DNA of 64,000 nt from Flemingiibacterium sp045579745 (lineage in GTDB: Bacteria; Bacillota; Clostridia; Oscillospirales; CAG-272), in the NCBI GenBank assembly GCA_045579745.1, contig JAZNMQ010000020.1, positions 1 through 64,000 of the forward strand, read 5' to 3'. Under the pieces are notes generated by a model that was given only the letters and a program-made list of their open reading frames with translations, had not been told where the DNA came from and did not search any database. Below are positions 58,047-64,000 of the stretch, one piece after another. How positions within the stretch are numbered: the first letter of the stretch is position 1; each line of letters begins with the position of its first letter. A program made the translations under genes and the position numbers.

Positions 58047-60065
58047 ATGTTGAAAGAATGTTATGCAAGCTTTGATGCTGCAAGCGGAAGACTCACACTG
58101 GGTAACAGCCGCATAGAAAAAACAATGATCATCAAGGGCAGCTTTATTCGCACCGAAAAGGTAGAGGATAAATCAAGCTCGGTTAAATGGAATGGCGGCA
58201 AGCCCTTGTGGCAGCGCTGCCCTGTTCTCGGAGTTCAGGAATCTCCCGAAATCCGCTTTGAAGCCATTGAATGTGACGCTCCTCTTGCGATGAAGCCTCA
58301 CCTCAAGGTATCACTTGAGCTTGCCGGAAACAGCGGTACCGCATGGTATGAATACATAATCTTCCCGAATATCCCGTTCATATACAGCCAAATAAGCATA
58401 GAAAAGAAGGGCGAGCTCGAGCTTGGTCTTTCACAATCCGATTTCAAGCAGAGTACAGGTGTCGAAACCGGTGCAGATAAGGTTTCTCAAAATGACATAA
58501 TTTGCGATTCCAATACCCTCGACTGCATTCCGCTCCGCTTTTCTCACCTCGAGGTTGAATCCTTCAACCTCTATGACAAAACCGATAACAACGATATGCT
58601 CGTTGAGCGTTCTACCTTCCCCATCTACAAGAGAGGCGTGACCGAACGCGAGGGCAATATCTTCAAAATCAACGATTACGCAACCGAAAACACGCTGATG
58701 ATAATAAAGCATTCGCCTACTCACAGCTCTGAGCTTAACAGAAGCGGCAAGGATATCGTATTCCCGAACGCGGCATACGCGCTCCTCAGAGGAACAGGCG
58801 TTGACTTCAACGACATTCCCGAGGGCAAGGTTCCCTATTATGCATCGGCTATCGGCGTTTCGAAGACAGCTGATATCTCCGATGAATATTGGCGTTACAG
58901 CACAGCATTCTCAACCGGCGATGACCGCGGTGCACTCTTTATCATGTCAAACACCTGGGGCGACCGCAGTCAGGATATGGCTATCTCCGAGGAATTTATC
59001 ATGAAGGAGCTCGACCGTGCGAAGGAGCTCGGCGTTGACATTCTCCAGATCGACGACGGTTGGATGTCCGGTATCACCGCTAACTCCCTCCGCAAAAAAG
59101 GCGGTGCATGGGGTAACTACTACGCATACGACAGCAATTTCTGGGACGTTGACCCCGAGCGTTTCCCGAACGACCTCTATCCTGTTATCAACAAGGCAAA
59201 GGAATACGGCATCGAGATCGGTCTTTGGTTTGGTCCCGACTCGTCAAACGATTTCGCGAATGTCGAAAAGGACATCGAGATTCTTATGGATCTGTACAAG
59301 AAGTACGGTGTCAGATACTTCAAGTTTGACGGTGTGGGCATCAGCTCCAAAAAAGGCGAAATGGGCTTCATCTACATGATGAAGAAGCTGACCGAGCTTA
59401 CAAACGGCGATATGCGATTCAATCTCGACGTAACCGCAGGCGACCGTTTCGGATACCTCTATCACACGCAGTACGGCACTCTGTTCGTAGAAAACAGATA
59501 CACCGACTGGGGCAACTACTTCCCGCACAACACATTCAAGAACCTGTGGCATCTTGCGTCCATTGTTCCTACAAGACGTCTTCAGATGGAGCTTCTCAAC
59601 AACAAGCGCAATATTGACAAGTATTTTGATCTTAAGTATGCGCCCTCGCAATATGGCATGGACTACATCTTTGCAGTCACAATGCCCGCGAATCCGCTTG
59701 TCTGGATGGAAATGACTCACCTTGAAGATGCCGATGTAAAGGTTCTTTCAAGAATTACCGATGCATACAAGCCGTTCAAGGCAGAGCTTTTTAGCTCACA
59801 GGTAATTCCGATAGGCGATGCTCCGAGCGGAAAGAGCTTCTCAGGGTATCTTTGCAGAAGTGAGGACAAAAAATCAGGACACATCATCCTTTTCCGCGAA
59901 ACCACCGAGGCAGATACTTACACCTTCAAGCTTCCGCTTGACATCAGTAGTGCCGAAATTGAGGTGATTTACGACAGCGCATCCGCAGAGATCTCCAAAA
60001 CTGCCGACGGCGTTACCGTAAAATTCTCAGAACCAAGATCTTTCGTTTGGGCAAAGGTAAAATAA
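58047..60065 (+). CDS. Clan GH-D hydrolase, GH36 alpha-galactosidase-like
   Basis: A 672-residue protein. An N-terminal beta-sandwich (about residues 1-290) is followed by a TIM barrel with ILQIDDGWMSGI, GLWFGPDSSNDFAN, the nucleophile in YFKFDGVGISS (Asp428), and FNLDVTAGDRFG. These are clan GH-D features shared by alpha-galactosidases and alpha-N-acetylgalactosaminidases. The variant FGPDSSND instead of the usual W-x-x-P-x-x-x-x-x-S suggests altered specificity. No signal peptide, so it works in the cytoplasm. AAAGGGA precedes the ATG. Confidence 0.82.
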   Translation: MLKECYASFDAASGRLTLGNSRIEKTMIIKGSFIRTEKVEDKSSSVKWNGGKPLWQRCPVLGVQESPEIRFEAIECDAPLAMKPHLKVSLELAGNSGTAWYEYIIFPNIPFIYSQISIEKKGELELGLSQSDFKQSTGVETGADKVSQNDIICDSNTLDCIPLRFSHLEVESFNLYDKTDNNDMLVERSTFPIYKRGVTEREGNIFKINDYATENTLMIIKHSPTHSSELNRSGKDIVFPNAAYALLRGTGVDFNDIPEGKVPYYASAIGVSKTADISDEYWRYSTAFSTGDDRGALFIMSNTWGDRSQDMAISEEFIMKELDRAKELGVDILQIDDGWMSGITANSLRKKGGAWGNYYAYDSNFWDVDPERFPNDLYPVINKAKEYGIEIGLWFGPDSSNDFANVEKDIEILMDLYKKYGVRYFKFDGVGISSKKGEMGFIYMMKKLTELTNGDMRFNLDVTAGDRFGYLYHTQYGTLFVENRYTDWGNYFPHNTFKNLWHLASIVPTRRLQMELLNNKRNIDKYFDLKYAPSQYGMDYIFAVTMPANPLVWMEMTHLEDADVKVLSRITDAYKPFKAELFSSQVIPIGDAPSGKSFSGYLCRSEDKKSGHIILFRETTEADTYTFKLPLDISSAEIEVIYDSASAEISKTADGVTVKFSEPRSFVWAKVK

Positions 60066-60071
60066 AAATCA

Positions 60072-60107
60072 GGAGCTGCTGCATTAAGTGCAACAGCTCC
60101 TTTTCTT
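60072..60107 (+). terminator. Terminator of the URO-D/GH38/GH36-like operon
   Basis: GGAGCTGCTGCA pairs with TGCAACAGCTCC (one mismatch), then TTTTCTT. It separates this operon from the convergent DUF4038 gene. Confidence 0.85.
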
Positions 60108-60109
60108 AT

Positions 60110-61399
60110 TTACTTTCGTAATATTACAACTGCATCCATGCCTCGTCCTGCTCCGCGGTCAACAAATGATATCAGATCGCCTTCAAGCTTAACATTCGTC
60201 TTTGAATATTCACCGCTTGTAGGCTCAAACATCTCGACCTCGGCAGGCACAAAGCCCAAAGCCTCGAGATTCAGCCTTGTGGGAAGTCCGAACGGACAGT
60301 ATATATACGCGCTGTCAGCTCCAACCATCGCCGCAGTGTAGTTTGCATCGTGTGCATTGCCAATGACCGCATCCTCGCACGGAACATGAGCTGTGAGGTC
60401 ATTTCGGGAGATAAAATCGGCAAAATATCTTATCTCACATGCCGCAGGGCGATTGAGTGCGGTTTTCCAGACGTTCGGGAAATATGAGCCCGGGCAGTCG
60501 CAAAAGCCCCAAACGCTGTGATGACCGTAAGTATTGCCTGCGCTTCCGGCAAAAAGATTACGATACATTGTAACGCGAACATCGCACGCGTCAAAATAGC
60601 CCCTTCGAGGGTCAAAGCTTTTCGGATGGTCCTCGTAGCATTGCTCGCCGTCCATAGTCGGGCGCGTCGGCTTCATATTATAATCCTTTGCGATGAGCTC
60701 GTAGCTTGTCGGAGTACACGGCTCATTATGCCCCGACTGCATCATGTTGAAATCGAGCCATGAGCGGTCGTTTAAATAGTGCGAGGAGGAAACGCATTGG
60801 TCGGGATGAAATGTAATCAGGAATTTGCCATTGTCGCCCTCTCTGAGGCCTCGCGCCATCTCATCAATTATCGCGTAATGCCTGTCCTCATCAAGCGCGC
60901 GGTCGCCGCCGAGGATCCAAATTATATTGTCGTGGTGCCTGAGCATCTCAGCAAGCCATTTGCCATATACATATGCGTTTTCGGGAGTAAATATCTCGGG
61001 GCCCTTTCCGGTCTTAATGTTGAATTTATCTCCCCATGATGGGAGAACACCGACATACAGACCAAGCTCCTCAGCAATTTTTATTATCGCTTCAACATGG
61101 GAAAAGTAGCTGTAATCGCCACCAAGGTCGGGAAGCGTGGGAGAGTATTGTCCGTCTGCATCCGTCTTAAGTGGGAGCCGACCATATACATTCGGCACGC
61201 GAAGCCCATCTGCCTCGGATAGAATTACCGCCTGAACAAGGTTAAAGCCTTGTGATTTTCTTGTTTTGAGATAAAGCGTGGCATCTTCAATGCTCGTTCT
61301 GTGAAACAAGCCCCATGCAGTATCGCCTATCAGATATACATTTTCTCCCGCCGATGTGACAAATCGACGCTTATCCTCAGAAATTTGAAGTGTTTTCAT
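60110..61399 (-). CDS. DUF4038/GH140-like glycoside hydrolase
   Basis: A 429-residue protein of the apiosidase-like (DUF4038, GH140 relatives) TIM-barrel family. Visible features are FVTSAGENVYLIGDTAWGLF, TRKSQGFNLVQAVILS, IIWILGGDRALDED with the acid/base region, and TRPTMDGEQCYEDHP with the nucleophile Glu, then a C-terminal beta domain ending AGRGMDAVVIL. No signal peptide. It should cleave a pectic or other plant/host glycan side chain. Transcribed divergently from the AraC-corrinoid gene; ribosome site GGGAATAGG is weak. Confidence 0.85.
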   Translation of the reverse strand: MKTLQISEDKRRFVTSAGENVYLIGDTAWGLFHRTSIEDATLYLKTRKSQGFNLVQAVILSEADGLRVPNVYGRLPLKTDADGQYSPTLPDLGGDYSYFSHVEAIIKIAEELGLYVGVLPSWGDKFNIKTGKGPEIFTPENAYVYGKWLAEMLRHHDNIIWILGGDRALDEDRHYAIIDEMARGLREGDNGKFLITFHPDQCVSSSHYLNDRSWLDFNMMQSGHNEPCTPTSYELIAKDYNMKPTRPTMDGEQCYEDHPKSFDPRRGYFDACDVRVTMYRNLFAGSAGNTYGHHSVWGFCDCPGSYFPNVWKTALNRPAACEIRYFADFISRNDLTAHVPCEDAVIGNAHDANYTAAMVGADSAYIYCPFGLPTRLNLEALGFVPAEVEMFEPTSGEYSKTNVKLEGDLISFVDRGAGRGMDAVVILRK

Positions 61400-61471
61400 A
61401 ACAAAAATACCTATTCCCTTTGCAGAAATTTTCTCTCACTGTTTTGGTGTGAATTTTTTCTTTCTGTAATT

Positions 61472-61500
61472 AGAATAGCATTTTACGCAAAGGATGTCAA
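61472..61500 (-). promoter_or_regulatory. Promoter of the DUF4038 gene
   Basis: Minus strand: -35 TTGACA (61495-61500), 17-base spacer, extended -10 TGCTATTCT (hexamer 61472-61477). Confidence 0.75.
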
Positions 61501-61564
61501 GCGATTTTTTGAAAAAATTATGTGGTTTTGTTTCCTGAGTTTACAAAAAAGAAAGAACACCATA

Positions 61565-61593
61565 TTTACTTATTAATATTTATTTGCTATAAT
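61565..61593 (+). promoter_or_regulatory. Promoter of the AraC-corrinoid gene
   Basis: -35 TTTACT (61565-61570), 17-base spacer, extended -10 TGCTATAAT (hexamer 61588-61593), divergent from the DUF4038 promoter about 70 bases away. Confidence 0.65.
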
Positions 61594-61665
61594 GAATCCA
61601 AGATTGGTGTTCTGTGTGAAAATAGTTTTTATAGGCATCTTTTGATGATGGAAAGCGGTGCGAAA

Positions 61666-63240
61666 ATGTCGAGCGACTTAAATAAAGCCAATCGTTTGAC
61701 GAAGGCTGTGCTTCTAAAGGATAATCCTATATATCAGAATGTTTGTGCTTGTCATGACATCTACTCCCCCGAGCTTGCATCGGAAAGACTGAAGACTCAC
61801 GACATTTTCGAGATAAGCATAGTTACTTCGGGAAGCGGCATCCATTGTATTCAAAATCAGGCGATCCCTTGCAGCGAAGGCGATATCTACATAGTAAGCG
61901 GCGATATCCCTCATATGTACTTTTTGTCAGAGGACGGCGGTGAACTTGTTGTTCGTCACCTGTACTTTGATATCAAGGACTGGTTTGACGGTGATATAGT
62001 TTATTCAGGAAGTGTTCGCTATTGCTACGGGGTATTTTCGGACAACGCCCTGACAGCATATGCTATGCTGACCTCGCAGACACTTGCTGAAATCAACAGC
62101 CTTTGCCATGAAATCGAAAAAGAGCTCGATGAGAGAAAAATTGAGTGGAACGAAGCTGTCAGAGCGCATCTTTCGATGATACTCATTAAGCTCGGCCGAT
62201 ATGTTAAAGGAGCAATTAAAAACGAGCCTTCACCCAATCACAAGGAATGGTCAATAGTTTCAACCGCAATGAACACTGTAATGGACCATTTCGCGGAATG
62301 CGAGCTGACGCTTGAATCGATCGCCGAGAGCATGTTTATCAGCAAATCGCATCTCAGCAGACTTTTCAAACGCCTGACAGGCAGGTCATTCACGGATTAT
62401 CTTCGCGGTATACGGCTTGAGCACGCCTGCCATCTTTTGGAGGATACTGACCTTAACATCGAGGAAATCGTTAAGCAATGCGGGCTTCGCGATATTCCCT
62501 CATTCTATCGTTCGTTCGGCGAAAAAATGAATATGACGCCGAACTGCTACCGCAAAACACAAAAATCGAAATCCAAAAATATTTTTTATAAAGGAGAAAC
62601 AACAATGAGCATTTTAACCGAAATTTCCGAGAATCTTCAGAAGGGTAAAGCTAAGATCGTTAAAGAGCTTGTACAGCAGGCACTTGACGAGGGCGTAAAG
62701 GCTTCTGACATTCTTAACGATGGCCTTCTCGCAGGTATGGGCGTAATCGGCGAAAAGTTTAAAAACAACGAAGTTTATGTTCCTGAAGTTCTCGTTGCAG
62801 CAAGAGCTATGAACATGGGTACTCAGGTACTTAAGCCCCACCTCGCTGAGAGCGGTGTTGAGGCTGCAGGTAAGGTTTGCATCGGTACTGTACAGGGCGA
62901 CCTCCACGATATCGGTAAGAACCTTGTTAAGATGATGATGGAAGGTAAGGGTCTTGAGGTTGTTGACCTCGGAACTGACGTTTCCGCTGAAGCTTTTGTT
63001 AATACCGCTATTGAGCAGAACTGCCAGATCATCTGCTGCTCCGCACTTCTCACCACAACCATGGGCGTTATGGAAGAGGTTGTTAAGCTTGCAACCGAGA
63101 AGGGCATCCGCGACAAGGTTAAGATCATGATCGGCGGCGCTCCCACAACAACCGAGTTCTGCCAGAAGATCGGTGCTGACTGCTACACTGCTGACGCTGC
63201 AAGTGCTGCTGACGCTGCTATTGCTCTCTGCAAGGCATAA
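61666..63240 (+). CDS. AraC family regulator in frame with a corrinoid protein (fusion ORF)
   Basis: A 524-residue open frame. Residues 1-180 are a cupin sensor (SPELASERLKTHDIFEISIV, EGDIYIVSGDIPHMYF), residues 200-305 an AraC double helix-turn-helix (ESIAESMFISKSHLSRLFKR, NIEEIVKQCGLRDIPSFYRS), followed by a short basic linker KTQKSKSKNIFYK and then, with no stop codon, a complete MtbC-type corrinoid protein from Met314. The linker contains AAAGGAG 8 bases before that Met, so the second part has its own ribosome site (see next entry). Codon usage shifts sharply at the junction. It may be a real fusion, a lost stop codon, or a sequencing error; the start at 61666 is preferred over ATGs at 61645/61648. 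Confidence 0.8.
   Translation: MSSDLNKANRLTKAVLLKDNPIYQNVCACHDIYSPELASERLKTHDIFEISIVTSGSGIHCIQNQAIPCSEGDIYIVSGDIPHMYFLSEDGGELVVRHLYFDIKDWFDGDIVYSGSVRYCYGVFSDNALTAYAMLTSQTLAEINSLCHEIEKELDERKIEWNEAVRAHLSMILIKLGRYVKGAIKNEPSPNHKEWSIVSTAMNTVMDHFAECELTLESIAESMFISKSHLSRLFKRLTGRSFTDYLRGIRLEHACHLLEDTDLNIEEIVKQCGLRDIPSFYRSFGEKMNMTPNCYRKTQKSKSKNIFYKGETTMSILTEISENLQKGKAKIVKELVQQALDEGVKASDILNDGLLAGMGVIGEKFKNNEVYVPEVLVAARAMNMGTQVLKPHLAESGVEAAGKVCIGTVQGDLHDIGKNLVKMMMEGKGLEVVDLGTDVSAEAFVNTAIEQNCQIICCSALLTTTMGVMEEVVKLATEKGIRDKVKIMIGGAPTTTEFCQKIGADCYTADAASAADAAIALCKA
62605..63240 (+). CDS. Corrinoid protein (MtbC/MtaC-like), internal start of the fusion ORF
   Basis: A 211-residue protein if started at the internal ATG, which has AAAGGAG at ideal distance. 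Residues 1-85 are the helical cap domain (SENLQKGKAKIVKELVQQAL, ILNDGLLAGMGVIGEKF); residues 90-211 are the B12-binding domain with the cobalt-ligand motif GDLHDIGKNLVKMMME and the late GGAPTTTEFCQKIGADCYTA. It should carry methyl groups on cobalt between a substrate methyltransferase and a methyl acceptor protein such as the next gene. Strong codon bias, unlike the AraC half, suggests high independent expression. Confidence 0.9.
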   Translation: MSILTEISENLQKGKAKIVKELVQQALDEGVKASDILNDGLLAGMGVIGEKFKNNEVYVPEVLVAARAMNMGTQVLKPHLAESGVEAAGKVCIGTVQGDLHDIGKNLVKMMMEGKGLEVVDLGTDVSAEAFVNTAIEQNCQIICCSALLTTTMGVMEEVVKLATEKGIRDKVKIMIGGAPTTTEFCQKIGADCYTADAASAADAAIALCKA

Positions 63241-63274
63241 TTTCTCTATAATTTAATTAAAGGAATACTAACTG

Positions 63275-64000
63275 ATGAAACGTAACATGAGACAGTGGAT
63301 AGCCGAGCTTCGCGAGTCGAAGAAGGCGCTTCCCGTTCTTTCCTTCCCCTGCGTAAGCCTCCTCGGCATCACCGTTAGCGAGCTCATCTCGAGCAGCGAC
63401 CGTCAGGCAGAGGGTATGCGCATGGTTGCCGAAAAGGTTGATTCTGCTGCATCCGTTAGCCTTATGGACCTTTCTGTTGAAGCTGAGTGCTTCGGTGCTA
63501 CTCCGCGTTTTTCTGACAGCGAGGTTCCCACTATCGTCGGCAGACTTATTCACGACGAGGATGAGGCCAAGGCACTTGAGGTTCCCAAGGTCGGTGCGTG
63601 CCGTTCAGGTCTGTATGTTGACGCCATTCGCAAGGCTGTAAAACTCATCGAGGATCGCCCTGTTCTTGCAGGTATCATCGGTCCCTTCTCCCTCGCAGCA
63701 AGACTTCTTGATGTATCTGAAATTATGATGGATTGCTATGATGAACCGGATATGGTACATATCGTTCTCGAAAAAGCTACCGAATTCCTCATCGAATACG
63801 CCAAGGCGTACAAGGAAGCAGGTGCTAACGGCATCGTTATGGCTGAACCGGTTGCGGGACTTCTCTCCCCTGCTCTTGAGGCTGAATTCTCTGCTCCTTA
63901 TGTAAAGAAGATAGTTGACGCTGTTCAGGACGATGAGTTCGTTCTCATCTACCACAACTGCGGCGACAATACACCTTTAATGGTTGACTCCATTCTTTCG
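63275..64000 (+). CDS. MtaA/MtbA-like methylcobamide methyltransferase, URO-D fold (partial)
   Basis: The first 242 codons are in the window and stay open to the edge. The product begins MRQWIAELRESKKALPVLSF, has ELISSSDRQAEGMRMVAEKV, IGPFSLAARLLDVSEIMMDC and GANGIVMAEPVAGLLSPALE, and near the right edge LIYHNCGDNTPLM. H-N-C-G is the zinc-binding H-x-C-G motif of MtaA/MtbA enzymes, so unlike URO-D 1 and 2 it looks fully equipped to move methyl groups between corrinoid and thiol or folate. AAAGGAA precedes the ATG, 34 bases after the corrinoid gene, so both form one transcript. The end of the gene is outside the window. Confidence 0.88.
   Translation, partial: MKRNMRQWIAELRESKKALPVLSFPCVSLLGITVSELISSSDRQAEGMRMVAEKVDSAASVSLMDLSVEAECFGATPRFSDSEVPTIVGRLIHDEDEAKALEVPKVGACRSGLYVDAIRKAVKLIEDRPVLAGIIGPFSLAARLLDVSEIMMDCYDEPDMVHIVLEKATEFLIEYAKAYKEAGANGIVMAEPVAGLLSPALEAEFSAPYVKKIVDAVQDDEFVLIYHNCGDNTPLMVDSILS

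Overview
The window reads as chromosomal DNA of a low-to-mid GC Firmicute of class Clostridia, most like the gut or rumen Oscillospiraceae/Ruminococcaceae. The reasons are the ylxM-ffh-rpsP-khpA order, families DUF5685, DUF1836 and YolD, Gram-positive style ribosome binding sites and near-consensus TTGACA/TATAAT promoters, Cys-anchored lipoproteins without outer-membrane genes, and a set of plant- or host-glycan hydrolases. No transposase, integrase, phage gene or CRISPR array was seen. Both window edges cut genes (a P-loop kinase on the left, a methylcobamide methyltransferase-like gene on the right).

Layout. 1-3.85 kb: minus-strand set of small accessory enzymes (P-loop kinase, GNAT, radical SAM, DUF2179 membrane protein, nucleotidyltransferase, VOC protein). 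4.2-10.5 kb: a lipid-anchored GH9 cellulase and, convergent to it, a membrane protein and a 954-residue lipoprotein. 10.8-14.3 kb: a tightly coupled five-gene operon with its own consensus promoter and terminator: a lipoprotein with 23-residue acidic Ser/Thr repeats, an HPr-kinase-like protein, a PqqD/RRE protein, an S24/S26 peptidase and an NTP_transf_5 nucleotidyltransferase. It resembles the tailoring part of Firmicute lasso-peptide clusters without the cyclase, and is the best candidate for an undescribed modification system. 14.4-19.7 kb: zinc/cadmium P-type ATPase with a separate HMA metallochaperone, a sugar isomerase-like TIM barrel, and threonine aldolase.

19.7-23.3 kb: a damage-response-like cassette (XRE repressor, ImmA-type metallopeptidase, Y-family polymerase, YolD protein) behind a promoter with four similar 14-bp operators. 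23.4-34.9 kb: tRNA-Trp, O-acetyltransferase, phosphofructokinase, CorC-type transporter with an SGNH esterase, a DUF5685/J-domain/membrane trio, DUF1836 regulator, NfeD-flotillin module and a DUF2238 membrane protein. 35-49.8 kb: AraC regulator, a two-module MetH lacking cobalamin domains, htpG, chorismate synthase with a divergent prephenate-dehydratase-like partner, phosphohexomutase, ADP-ribosylglycohydrolase, tRNA-His and tRNA-Arg, and the ylxM-ffh-rpsP-khpA operon. 49.8-50.7 kb: a lipoprotein barnase with its barstar.

51-64 kb: a glycan locus in which URO-D-fold (corrinoid methyltransferase-like) proteins alternate with glycoside hydrolases: AraC regulator, URO-D protein, SIS isomerase, GH38 mannosidase, second URO-D protein, clan GH-D (GH36-like) hydrolase, a divergent DUF4038 hydrolase, then an AraC regulator that runs in frame into a corrinoid protein, and a MtaA-like methyltransferase. 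The inferred theme is uptake and trimming of mannose/galactose-containing, possibly O-methylated, glycans coupled to corrinoid methyl transfer. Function assignments rest on recognisable motifs only; no database search was run.
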